From NCBI GenBank assembly GCA_001584585.1, contig LSYV01000031.1, forward strand, positions 818,234 through 882,233: 64,000 nt of DNA, in the 5' to 3' direction. The stretch's first letter is position 1. The number at the start of each line of letters is the position of its first letter. Below the pieces are notes generated by a model that worked only from the letters and a program-made list of their open reading frames with translations, had not been told where the DNA came from and did no database searches. The stretch comes from Gonium pectorale. Taxonomy: Eukaryota > Chlorophyta > Chlorophyceae > Chlamydomonadales > Volvocaceae. A program made the translations under genes and the position numbers. This document shows positions 9,801 to 22,001 of the stretch, one piece after another.

Positions 9801-12800
9801 CCCTCATATGCTGCTCCACGAGACCCACAGACGCGTAGTACAGAACCAAGGCTGTCGGGCCGGACAGGAAATAAGGCCCAAAGGCGCCGACATTGAGGCA
9901 AGCCAGCGTGCAGGCCATACGCTGCGCCTCGCGGCGGCGAGCGACACGAGCCTCGCTGGTCGCGTTCGGCGCCATTCCCTCTGGTCCTTCTGCGGCAGCG
10001 TCCTCTGCCAGCCGCCGCATGACGGTCCGATGCATGAGGCTGTTGAAGTTTTGGCCGCCTGGGGACGCACCAGGGGCAGCAGCGCTGAGGACACAACAGC
10101 GTCAATAAAAGGAGACACACCCCACTGCGGAGCCGGTTGCTGGTCGGGCATGATATCCTGCAATTCCGTCAGGCGGCATCATCCTCTACGGTACCACGCG
10201 TCCTCGAATCCCTTTGGTCCTCCGCACTGCATCTTTCCTCCTCGCCGAGCCCTGCCTCGAACGCCGCTTTCCTGGCCGCATGCACTCACCCACTTCGTGC
10301 GTGGCCTCCAGAAAGGCCCACAGCTCGCTCGGGTTGCTCTTCACCACGCCCTCGATGGCTGAGGGCTCCCTCATGGACACGGTGCGGTCCGCGATCAAGT
10401 GCATACACGCGTACCAGTCCACGCACGTCGCACCTGCACATTGGTGGGCGGCCGGGTCGACAGCTCGACCGCGCTGTCGGGTGCTGGGGTCTTTGGGGAC
10501 AAGCGGGCGGCTCGTGGTCCTGTCAAGGCCGTACTGAGTGCAAGGCGCGCGCGTCACCGAGCCGCGCTACCCCACAGCAGCAAGGAACACGACAACTGCA
10601 GCCAGGTATTCAGAGCCCGCGCACCTTTGGCCTAGTGCGGGCTGGGTATCAGGCGTGTGATCAACGAAGGCCGCTACTCCAGAACGCTTCACCACCACGC
10701 ACCTTCCAGCCGCCGGCGCAGCGTCGCCGCCGTCCTGAGCGCTCGGGCGCTTTCACCGAGCGACAGCTCGCCGTTGCTCGCCAGGCGCGCCGTGTGGCGC
10801 AGGGCGCAGAGAAGCAGCCGGCCGTACGGCCCATCCGGATCATCCGGCTTGTCCGTGCCGTCACCCAGCCCCAGCATGTCGACCAGCCGGCCGGAGGTGC
10901 CGCTCCCCGCATCAACACCGCCCTCATCCTCCCGCGCCAGGCCCGGCCGCTGCACCTCCGCCAGCCGCTCCCGCACGCCGGACGCCTGGAGCTCAGCCAG
11001 CAGCGCCAGCGTGTAGCGCCGCGACAGGCCGCGCATTTTATCCTGCATGGACAGCAAGGCGCTGTGCGAGCGGACGGCTGACGCGCCAGCGCGGCGGAGC
11101 GCCAGGGCGCGGATGAATGGAGGGGTGGACAACGGGCTGTATTCGGAGCACAGCTCCAGCCGCGCGTCCAGCGCCGCCGCGGTGGCGTCCGACATGGGCA
11201 CCGCAGCGTCGCGGAGGCCGTGCTCCACTGCGGCCTCCAGGGAGGCGAGCGGCAGCTGCTCGGCCACGCCGGGGACGGACAGCAGCCGCAGCAGCACCGC
11301 GGCGGCGGGGCGCGGCAGCACGCGCGGACCGCCGGCGGCGATGATTGCCGCGGCGAGGCCGGACAAGTCTGCTGCCGGCAGCGACACCAGTGGCACCGTG
11401 CCGCTGCGGGCGGGGCGGCTCCGCCCATCGCCTTTGGCCCGGCCTGCCTGGGCGGCGGGGAGCTCCGCTGGCAGCTCGTCCAACAGCTGCTTCAGGAGGA
11501 TGGCCACGGCGTCGGCGGCTGCGGCCGAGGATTGGCACACGGTGTCCCAGCCCGAGGGCACGTCCACCAGGCAGACGGCTGCCAGGCCCGCATCCAGGCC
11601 CGTGGCCAGCACGGCGCGGTGCAGCCGCTCCGGAAGTGCCATGCAGTACAATTCGTACTCTGCGTACGGCAGGATTGCGGACAGCGCGGGCAGGAAAGCC
11701 TCCAGGGCCGAGGGCTCCGACGGCATCGTCGACAGGACGGCGCAGAGCAGCTGAGGGATGGATTGGCGACCGCCGACCGGGGATCGGGTAATGACAGGGT
11801 AGCGGTCGAGGGAAGAATACTTGCAACGCTCAAACATCATGTGCGCCTTGCTGTCAGGCCACAGGCAAAAGGGCTTGCGGGTGCCCCCACGAGCACGCGA
11901 ATGCACCAACATGGACAGCAAAAAGGCAGGGAGGCTGTAGGAAGCTGAAGTGCTGAAGGGGAAAGGGATTGAACAACGGCGAGCTGGGCGCCAGCAGCGG
12001 CTGTAGCGTACACGCGAAGGTACAAGAGCAGGTGTCGGGTGCGCGTCATGGCGGAGTCCGCGAAACCATGGACGTGGACATGTTCGCAAGTTCAGCACAC
12101 GCACACGTTTTTCGCACCTGCACCGCGGCGGGAGACGGCAGCTCCACCAGCATGCCCGCTGCGCCCTCGTCGCCCTCAGCCGCGCTCTGGGCAGCTGGCC
12201 GCCCCGCCATCCGCGCCACCAGCCGCTCCAGCGTGGGCTGCGGCAGCGCCCAGCCCTGCCGGCCCTGCATTGCCCCCAGGAACGCCGCCACGTCGGCCGC
12301 TGCCAGCGTCTCCGCCACCGCCGGCAGCGCAGCCTCCACCAGCGCTGGCGGCGCCGATTCGCGGCTGTTGCTCGGCAGGCAGTACGCAACAGCCCAGGCG
12401 GCCACGTTTGGGCTCAGAAGCTTCCGGGGACCCTCGCCGGCTTCAGCTCCAGTCTCCCGTCCAGACCCCTGTCGTTGTTGAGTCTGCTGGGGGGTTTGAT
12501 GCTTGAGAGCCTCCTCCAGGCGGCTAAACAAGCTTGTGACGAACCACTGGGGCAGCTGCCGCTCCGCGCTTGCCGTTGTCCCCGCTGCACCTGCCGCCCT
12601 GTGACCCTCCGCCCTCAGCACCACCAGCTGAGCCAGCTGAGCGGGCGCCAGTGCGTTCAGCGCGGTGCGCCGGGGCCCCAGGCCACCGTACGCCGCCTTC
12701 CACACGCGGGCCGGCACCAGCTCCAGGCAGCCGCAGCGGTGCGCCGCCCACAGCACCTGCAGTGCACGCAGAGCCTCAGCGGTCGCCGGGTCGCGGCCGC

Positions 12801-15800
12801 CGCTGCGGCCGCTACTGCCGCTGTCCGCGCCAGCGTTCTCGCCGCCAACACCAGCCGTCGTGATGGCCGCCGGTGCGGCGACGCTCGCCGCCGGGAGCAG
12901 CCGGCGGAGCCAGTTTTGGAGCTCCGGCGGCACCTCGTGACCATTCATCGTGAGGCCGTAGCAAGCGGCAGCTAGCTCCACCGCACCGAGGTCCGGGCCC
13001 TGAACCGGGCCCTGAACCCCCGAAGACGCGATACGGACCGTACCCGTGGCCGTCAGCGGCGGCAGCCTCCTGACCAGCTCGTCCCGCACCCTCAGCCACC
13101 ACTCGGCCGGCACCACCTCCGGCCCCACCTGGCCGCACCACGTGCACAGCGCCGCCAGCGCGCCCCCGCTGGCCGCCGCCAGCACCGCCGGCGGCTGCTC
13201 CAGCAGCCCCTCCCGCAGCATCTGCATCTGCTTCGCGCCGGGCACCCAGGGCAGTACCGGCAAGAGCACGGCGTTCAGGCCCTCGGACAGGTCCGCCCAG
13301 GCGCTGCGGAGCGGCGCCGACGCCCCGGCCGAGGCAACCGTGGGGGACGCGGACGCAGCGCGTCGGACGCGGTTGGTCACCGAGGAGATGAGCCCGGCAG
13401 AGTAGGCCGTCAGCTCCGGCGGCGCGGGGGCTATGCCGGCGGCCAGGGCGGCACGCAGCAGGTCCGACCAGTCGTCGAGGCTCAGCGCCGCACGGCCGCC
13501 GAGCGCGTCCGTCGTGCCGCGGCCCGTGGCCCTCGCGATGTCGGTCAGGGAAAGGCGCACGTACCGAAGCACCTGGGCGCGCGCGCTGCCGCCGGCCCCG
13601 TCGGTTGCCGCGCCGCCGCCAGCGCCGGTTTTCGGTTGGGGGCCACCTTCTAGGAATGTGATGCCGCCGTTGGATCCGCGTAATACCCGCGAGGTGAGGC
13701 GCAGCAGGTCGACCAGCAGGGCGGCGGGCGGCAGCGCGACGGAGCCGGTGATGCGGGCGCTGGTCTTACGGCTCACGAGCAGGCTCTGGCCGATCAAAGG
13801 TCGTGGGTGCAAAGTACAAGGGGGAAGGGGTTTACGTGGCGGATGAATACAGTTCCAGCCTAGGGGCAAGCAAATGCATTCCGCACAGACATGAGACATC
13901 TGTGGGGCAATGTAGTGGTCGGGGCCGAATGATCAGAGTCCGTGCACCAAGGGGTTCGGCTGTTGCATGGCGACAGGGCTCGACGCGCACGGCACGGCGG
14001 CGAAAAGCCCGTCGACCAATCCACCAAACCACCCACCGCGCAGCACTCCTCCAGCCACGCCTCCTCCACACGGCCGATCAGGTCCGCCACGTTCCCGCCG
14101 CCACCGCCGCCGCCACCGGCCTTTTGTACGGCGCTGTACGGCCGCATCAGCTCATACGTCGCCACGGCGCCTACCACCAGCACCAGCTGCGCCGGCGTGT
14201 ACTTGGGCAGCGGGTTCGCCTTGCGGGCCTCCGTCACAAAGAGGGCGTGCGCGCGGCCCCACGCCGTCAGCGCCACCTGGGACAGGGGCGCCGGGCCCTT
14301 CCCCTCCTCGCCCCCGCTGGCCGCTGCCGCCCGCGCCTCCTCCCGCGCGGCGCGCAGCGTGTTCTGCCTCAGCGAATGCACCCCGCCCAGCAACAGCCCC
14401 AGCAGGAACGGGTCGAAGCGGGCGAGGCCGGTGCGGTCCGCGCTGACCAGCAGGCTGACCACCAGGGACGCGGGCGGCGCGGCGCGCATGAGCGCCAGGC
14501 CCTCCGCTGCGTACGCCAGCCCCGCCGCCTTGAGCTCCGGAACCAGGCCCTGCACCGCCGCCGTGTAGGCCTCCATCCAGTCGGCCGGCGGCCGCAGCCC
14601 CAGCACCGCCAGCTGCCGGCCCGCAGTCACAAACGCCTCGGGCTGGGATGACAGGGCCTGGAATGTGTAACCGTAGGGGCAGTGAGGAAGGGCGTGAGCC
14701 GTGGTGTGAGGGCGTGGGGGTGCATGCCAGATTCGTTACGCCATCTTCAAGGGGACGCTTTCCAAACAGGGGCAGCAACCGGAAGAGGCGAACAGCACAG
14801 CGGTGCCAAGCAGGAGCTGCTAATGGCGCAAATCCTCGGGGCTGTGGAGGACGCGTTCGCAAGAACACGGGCGCCTGGCGGCGGCGCGCAGATGCAACGG
14901 CACATTTGAAGGGCGGTATGCCTTACCTTGAGGGCCGTGTCCTTCAGCATGCCCCGCGCAACCGCCAGCAGCAACCCCTCCTTGGCCGCCACGTACTGCG
15001 GATCAAATACGGTGCGGCGCAGCTTCGCCGCTGCAGCCGCTGCCGAGCCGGGCGGCGTGGCACTGCCGCCTTCGGTGCTGCTGCCAACGACGACGGTGCC
15101 TCCCGCCTCTACCACCGCCGTCTGGGCCTGCTCATCTAGCTGCGCGAGACCTTTCAGGATCAAGTCCAAGACTTCGGCCCTGGTATCCCGGCTGTTCAGT
15201 GTCTCCTCGGTTGCAGAGAACATCTGAATCAGCCATGCAGTGGGCGGGCGGTGGCGCAAGGCGTTGCAGGCGGCGAGCATGAAGCCGCAGGACTTAGCCC
15301 CGATGCCCTCGAGGCTGGGCGCCGCGGCTTCCAGCATACGCGCCAGTAGATCTGCAGATCCGGGCCTCTGCCACCCAAGCTCCACAAACAGGCCCTGCGC
15401 CGCGAACGCCAGGTGGGTCGCCGACGGCTGCAGCTGCAGCAGCCGCTCCATAGCGGGTAGCAGCAGCGGGGCCACGCTGGGAGCGATGAAGTCCTGCGGG
15501 GCGGGGCGCGGTCCCAAGGATGGATGAGTGAAGGCGCAAGCAGGACTGCGGAAAACAAGTATCGTTGCACATGCTTAAATGTGCCGGCACCCGTAGAATG
15601 GCAATCAAAGCCCCACGACCTCCAGCGGCGTCTTGTGGCCCCAAGTGCCATCTGTCGACTTCACTCCGTAGCTACCTCCGTCGTCCCTAGAACCGATTCC
15701 ATAACGCCACAGCCCTCGAAAGCAAAACGCACCGTTGTGTCCGCGTTTGCTGGCCGCTGCATCTTCTGAGCCATCCGCCCCATCACCCGGCCCGCGGCCA

Positions 15801-18800
15801 GCAGCAGGCTGGACAGCTCAGAGGGGCGACTGAAGGGCAGCGACAACGACCGCTCCAGCAACGCCACCAGGGACTGAGGGCAACAAGGCGAAGGGGCCAC
15901 CGGTCAGGGAGAATGTGCTGGGATGCTGTGTTTCCACGCAGTCAAGCCCATTACAGCAATGATACAACACGCGCTGTTGAGCTTGTGGCTTGCCTTTCGC
16001 ATAGCGGGCACCAGCACCCAGCTGCTGGGGCTGTGGGCGAAGGCGTTGAGGAGCAGCGTCGCCTTGCGCTCGTCCATGCCGGCGAAGCCCTCCGCCTCCA
16101 GGCGCGACAGCGCGACCGTGAACATGTCGCCGGCGGCGAAGCTCTGCTTCATCCGCGCCAGGGGCAGGATCACGCCCTCCAGCAGGGCGTCCCACATCAG
16201 AGCTGCGTCCGCGTCCGAACCCGAGTCGGAAAGGACGCCGGCGCGCAGGTCGACGGCGGCCAAGACCTGGCATGGGCCGATGCGAGTTTGTGGGAGAGTT
16301 AGGAGGCGCGACTGACTGGTGAGGTTGAGGTGGCGCACGGAGAAAGCGCCGCTTCGGCGAATGCCGATACCAGAAGGAGGGGAAAACCAGGCTAGGCCAT
16401 GCTTTTGCAGACTACCACGTGCCTTGCAGATGCGCAACGTTGTGAAGGGTACAGTAGGGTCGCACGTACGGCTTCAGTGCTTTACGGTGGTGGCGGCGCA
16501 ACTGCTGGGCACCAAACCAGCGCCAACACAGGCAGCCGCAGTGTGGCGGGAATACCCAATCAAGCCCGCGCACCCGGCTCCCCCCCCCCCAGCCCTCACC
16601 TGGAACCTCTCCGACATTGTCAAGATCACGTCGGGGGGCACCGCCCGCCGCACCCGGCGCTCCACCACCTTCTCAAGGCCCTCCAGGGTGTCCTTGGGCA
16701 CGGGCACCGACCAGGCGTCGCAGGTGCCCAGCAGCTGCAGGATGAAGGCGGTGGAATCGTGGCCGATGACGCCGCTGATGATGGCGGCTCCGCTGGGCTC
16801 TCCAGCGCTCCCGGAGCGGCTGGGCACGTAGGCGAAGGCCTTGAGCGAGGCCAGCAGCGAGGAGGCCTCGGTCGTGTTGAGGCGCGGGAGGTGCGGCACA
16901 AGGGCACTGAGGCAAGAGCTGGTCAGGCTGCGCATGGGCGTGTGGCCCAGCGCCGCCATCGCACCGAGCGCCTGCAAGCGGAAAGCGTGGCGCCAGAGGA
17001 GGGTACGTTTGGTTGTCCGGGATTACGGGCGGATAAGCAGTCTCGAAGCCCCGAGGCTGACTGTGCGGCACTGGGCGCTATTGACGCTTACTCACATGCC
17101 CCGTGCCCCGTGCCACGCACCCGCACACGAATGTGTTCTACCGTAGGTGTGTTCCGCGCGAGGTTGCTTGACCTGGCAGGCTCCTAAAAGCTGCTATGCA
17201 CATGCAGACCCACCGCCACAAGCTCCTGCGGCTTCAGGTCCTTTCGGCGCTGCGCCACCACCGCCTCCGCGCGCCGCCCCAGCTCCGGCCCCGCGCGCTC
17301 CCGCACGCAGCGCCCCAGCTCCGCCAGCATCGCCACCAGCAGCCCGCTGTCCACCGCCTGCTGCGTCGCGGGCGGAGCCGGGCCCAGGTCATCCAGATAT
17401 CCCGCTGCCTTGGTGGCTGCGGCTTCGCCCTCCTTCACTATGGTGGTGAGGCGCCTGACCGCAGCGGCAGCCACCGCCACTGTCTCCTCTGCGCTGACAC
17501 CCTCAGCGACGCTGCCTCCAGGCTTGCCCGCCTCCACCTCCGCCTCAGCATCCGCGTCGCTTCCGTCCTCGTTGTCGCTGCTGCCCCGCCGTCGTGCTGG
17601 CCTGGCGCCCGACTTCGCGGACTCCGCCGCCGGTGACGCCACCTCGCCGGCGCGGCCGCGGCCGCGCCCACGGGCCCCGCTGCCCCCGCCGCTCCCCCGG
17701 CCCCCGCCGGGCTTCTTCCCGCGCTCCTCCAGCTGCCTCCGTTCCGCCCGCTGCAGCTCGCCACGCGCCTCCTCCAGCTGCCGCTGCCCCGCCTCCAGCC
17801 GCCTCTGCGCCTCAGTCAGGCCGAGCTCTGCCGCGTCCCGCCGCGTCCTGGCCGCGGCGTCCTGCGTTCGTAGCACCTCGCCGGCCATCCGGACCAGCCA
17901 GCCCTCGTCGGGCGCAGGGCGTCCCGGGCCATTGACACGATGCCGGCTCCACTCCCGCAACAGCACCGCGAGTGAAACGACATCAAGATCCGACGCGGCG
18001 GCCGCGCTTCCACCGGCGGCCTTCGCAACCGTAATCACGGCCCCGGCGCGGCCTCGGCCTCGGCCCCTGCCCCTTCCGCGGCCGGCGCCGGCGCGGCCGC
18101 CACCCCGGCCGCCGCTGTCCCTGTCCACGCTGCCCTGGGCCAAGGAAGCGGGCTCCGGGCTGTCCTCCTGCTCCACATCGTTGGCACTGCGGGTGGAGAA
18201 ACGCCATTGCCCAGATGGCAGCACAGGTAAGGAGGACCAGGGCTAGTTCGCCAGATGCCATGGCGTTCTGTGGGGAGGGATGTCAGAAGCGGCAAGGCAG
18301 CGCATCTCCCTGCCCGGGCCCAAGGTCCTAAAGCCCGCACCGGTGGACCCGCCGCAGCGGGCCGCAGCTCGGCAGCTCCTGATAAACCGCCGCAGCTTAC
18401 CCTGTCGCCGCAGCCACCATTCGGTTCACGTGGAAGCACAGCGAGTCCGCGAAGGCCTGTGACACCGGCTGCCCGCAGAGGTTGGCCAGCCGCACGGCTG
18501 CCGCCAGCGCAGCCATGTCTGATAGCTTCAACCTCCGCGACATGTCCTTCCCGCCGAAGACCTCGGACGCGAGGAACTCCCGCATCCCCGCCATCATGCC
18601 CTCCAACTTCGCCTCCAACACATCCTTGGGCAACCGGCTGCTGCCTCCGCCGCCCACGTCCGCCAAGCGGCGGGCCAGAACCTGCGCGCTGCCAAAGGCG
18701 TCGCACAGCTCCCGTAGCGGCGCGGGCGACGGCGCGTTGGCTGCGGCGGCGGCTCGCGGCAGCTGCGCCAGCAGGTCAACGAGTAGGCCCGGGTCCCTTA

Positions 18801-19876
18801 GAGGCCAGCCCGCCAGCGGCAGAACCGCCTCCAACGAGGCGGTGATGTCAGCCAGCTGGGGAAATGACAGCAGCGGACGCCGAGGGTGCAGCTCGGCGAC
18901 CAGGAACCGCACGGCATCCTGCGCGGGAGCGGCACAATCCGGCTTGGGTTGTCGAACATGGCACGTGCCGAGGTGAGACCTGGGGGTGCATGCGGTGGCG
19001 CGAGGCGGATCCAAACGGCGCGAGTTCTCCCACCATGCGCCACACCCAATCGCGGCGCAGTGCAACCCACCTGCACCTGCACCTGGGTGGGGGTGCAGTC
19101 TAGGCGCCGATACCGGCGGGATGGCAGGGTGCCGTTCGGCCGGTGACAGACCCACATGCGTAGCACGCAATTCAGCAGAGTTCTGAGACCGGTGCGTTCC
19201 CTCCCATTCCCCTGAGACAGCAAACCTAATACCTAATACCGGGCATAGCAGGGGCAAGCCAGCGCCCAGCATCTGAGCGCAGCAGTTTGCCAACCCATTT
19301 CTGCCTCCGCCTACCGGCCCTTTTGCCCAGTGGTATGCAATGGGGTCTAGCAGGGGCCGGCTGCTGGCGCGGCAGGTGGACAAGCCCCAACCCACATGAA
19401 CACGGAAGAGCCGTGGGCCTTCCTTTCCTCTTCCACACCTGGAGGTCAGCCAGCTCATCGCCACGCGGCGCCCCCCGAGGGGCTCCTGGGGATGCTGTGA
19501 CGGGCGCAAGGCAGCGCGCCAGCGCGCGCAGCATGGCCTGGTAGACCAGCCCCGCTGCGGGTGAGGAGGTCCCGGAGTTGCGGAAATCTTGCAACGCCTT
19601 CAGGACTGCCCCAATGCTCTCCGTCTTATCCAGCCGCTGGATCAGGAGGTCGGTGCTGGTCGCACGAGGGCCGCCGCCGGGCCGCTGAGGCAGGGGCTGG
19701 GACCCTGGGCTGCGGTCCGGCAGGGCGGAGAGGTGGACACATCGGGACGCGCGGTGGGGTTGCGGCAGACCGGCCCCGGTCGTTAGACAGGCTTCCATGC
19801 TCCCGTGGATTACGCGAGGAAAAGGGCCACTGGGGGCATGTGTCGCCTGCGTAGGTGGGCACGCCGGGAAGGCCAT
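6891..19876 (-). CDS. Giant OPR-like helical-repeat protein (about 3,146 aa, 13 exons)
   Basis: Minus-strand exons: 19876-19439, 18918-18401, 18186-17214, 16971-16600, 16266-15994, 15873-15733, 15493-14927, 14657-14037, 13785-12118, 11750-10703, 10433-10290, 10058-9538, 9047-6891. Lengths sum to 9,441 nt and every junction keeps phase, which strongly supports a single gene. One intron is GC-AG (donor AAG|GCAAGC at 15994). A second in-frame ATG at 19798 begins a transit-peptide-like stretch. Residues near 65-110 (RLDKTESIGAVLKAL ... YQAMLRALARCL) match the usual N-terminal block of OPR/FASTK-like proteins, and units such as ALGHTP..LPRLNTTEASSLL, LGLRPPADWMEAY and LRHRPPTAWLIQMF resemble degenerate octotricopeptide repeats. 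Exon 3 has an RG-rich tract and a charged coiled-coil-like tract; the C-terminus is Gln/Ala- then Gly-rich and ends KGVKKRR. OPR proteins bind organelle RNA; that role is inferred. The size is far above usual family members. Confidence 0.72.
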
Positions 19877-20680
19877 GACCGAGAGCGAGACAACGCGGTC
19901 GGTATCGCATTACTATCGTGCACATCGTCTGCCAGACGAGCTGGAGAAACATACCTCGGCCGGCCGCACCGAAGCATGCCGCTGCGCTCCTTTGACCCTC
20001 AGAGCCTCCATATGAGCCATTCAGCTACAAACGCATGACGGTAAAGTGCACCCTCCAAATGGGGCGTGTAGTTGAGGGAGCGCTCAAAAGCCAAGTTTGT
20101 TTCTTTTTCGGCCCGCCATCTAACCAATCGTGCAGCGTGCGGTCCAGCGTATGTACAAGTTTACTGCTTATGTTCGAGGGGTGGGTTCAAGGTCGTTGGC
20201 GGTTGCTAGGGTTTGGCCTTTCGGCGACGTCCGAGGGGACACGATTCTGGCGAGTTACAAGGCACGTATGTGGCGGGGCCGGAGTAGTTCTAACATGGGG
20301 CGCACAGGACCTGTCCGCGGTCAGGAGCACCCCTTAAGCGTTGTGGCAGGAGGGGCAGGTGTGGGAATTTGAGGCACGAGGCGAGGGCAAGGGCAAGGGC
20401 AAGGGCAAGAGGGGCAAGAGATGTAACGAAGGCACTACACAACCTCTCGTGTTAGGGAGCATGCTTCCTTGAGTCTCCCCTTGCAATGGTAAACCTCGTA
20501 CTCAATCTGCTGTGCCGATCAGCTTGTTTGCAGGGTAGCATGGAACAACTGAAATGAGAGGCGCATGGCCAGCGGCGCGCGCAGGGGAGGGCGCACGCGT
20601 GTGGTTGGGTCTATGAAGGTCTGACTTCTTTCTCTGTCTCCCCTTAATAATGGGTTTAATGGGTTTACACAGGGCCACTT
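19877..20680. other. Divergent intergenic region, left part
   Basis: This lies upstream of the giant OPR-like gene (-). It contains a (GGGCAA)n run at about 20383-20410. No exon is recognised. Confidence 0.5.
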
Positions 20681-21000
20681 GACGTCACATGTCTTGCTCT
20701 GTACCCGCCCGCCCTATTGGAAACGTCGCGCCTTCGGGCGTTTTTTTCTGTGGAAAGGTTACAGGCGGAGAGGCGAGAAAGGGCGCAGACAGCGGGAGGG
20801 ACATGCAGCCCTCCCGTGATGAGAACCACCGAGACCCTGCCCTAACTACAGTGCACCACGGCGGCCAAGACCAAACACCGACGGCACACACAAGAAGAGA
20901 AGGAACCCTGCGTGTATGACCGTAGAGGCCCGGAGAGAGGCGGGCCTCTCCCCTGGTAGAGGCGGGCTGCATCTCTGCAGATCTCTCTATTTTGGGCGGA
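20681..21000 (+). mobile_element. Short dispersed element (family A) split by a family-B insertion
   Basis: The left part, 20681-20740, reads gacgtcacatgtcttgctct ... cgccttcgggcg. The right part, from 20910, continues cgtgtatgaccgtagagg ... ctctgcagatctctctatttt. Other copies (for example at 41080-41196) are continuous at this point, so the intervening DNA at 20741-20909 is a later insertion. The trinucleotide gcg at both edges (20738-20740 and 20910-20912) may be its target duplication. Confidence 0.75.
20741..20909 (+). mobile_element. Family-B element nested in family A
   Basis: It begins with a T-run and ctgtggaaaggttacagg. Its first part, 20741-20842, is about 95% identical to 34639-34742. 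It carries an inverted repeat CGGGAGG ... CCTCCCG with a short loop. The right part (20843-20909) is not shared with the other copy. No coding capacity. Confidence 0.7.
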
Positions 21001-22001
21001 CGTGCGGTGTGTTGTCCCCTGGAACAGCGTTCATCGCACGAAGCTGCGTTTCGTGTTATTACTTGCGCTTATTACTTCCGCTGTTAATCATTCCAAGGAA
21101 TAACCTTATGGCCCTAGGTCCTACGGGCCCACGGGCCATGATGGGCATCTGGTACTCAACAACCAGCCCTGCAGGGATACACACGGGCCCATATGAATCC
21201 AGGCACACAAACTATAGGACGCGCCATTCCCCCGTTCCGTAGCCACAATGCGGTCTTTATGGCGGCGCCTTGCACAGCTGGTGTCAGCCCACTATGCTGC
21301 CACTTTCTGTGCAGGTTTCCCTTTTTTATGCTCTTAGCGTCAGGGAGCATAGCGAACTCAAGTCGTCCCGTTCGCCCCTCGCCGTGAAAACCCTCAATGC
21401 GCTGTGCTCGTCAACCTGTGTGCATGTGTGGCAGTCCGGTTCGAAGGAGAAAGTAGGTAGTAATAAAGCCAAGCGAAGCGGCATGCCGTATGGTTGGGTC
21501 CGTGTAGGTCCAGGGGGGCTCGCACTGTGTCCCCTGAATGGCCAGGGCCACTCCAAGAAAACTCCAACTTGAGCGGACGAGCGGAGTGCGACCCGCTCGC
21601 CGAGTGAACCTGTTGGTGTGTTTCGTGGCCTTCCCTTCTCTGTTGCACTTTGAGAAATCTGCAGATAAAGATGCAGACTACAGGCTCTCCCAGAGAGGGG
21701 TGGCAGAGAAAGAGGTACTTTCTTCGTGCCCTAACGCTGCTGGGTTTCGTGCCCGTCGGGCTCAGCCGCCGGTTGTAGCCACAACCGTCAGTCTGGGTGA
21801 GGTAGTGACTGCGCCCATTCCTACTGACCCTCTATTCCTTGTCTTCCCCCGTACCTTGGCCCTGGACTGGGTAAACCCCGTACATTCGTACGGCTTCTCT
21901 GCCATCATAGGTTCTTCTTACTGTGCTACACATGCTTGAATCAGCCTAAGTGCTCTTGGATATTGCTTACTGGACCAGTGCAGAAGTGCGACGAACCAGC
22001 C
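21001..22001. other. Divergent intergenic region, right part, with repeat remnants
   Basis: It contains a partial family-A end near 21285-21335 (actttctgtgcaggtttccc followed by a T-run) and a fragment of repeat family C near 21677-21706 (cagactacaggctctcccag). It is the upstream region of the plus-strand paralog gene. No TATA box or other promoter element stands out. Confidence 0.45.
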
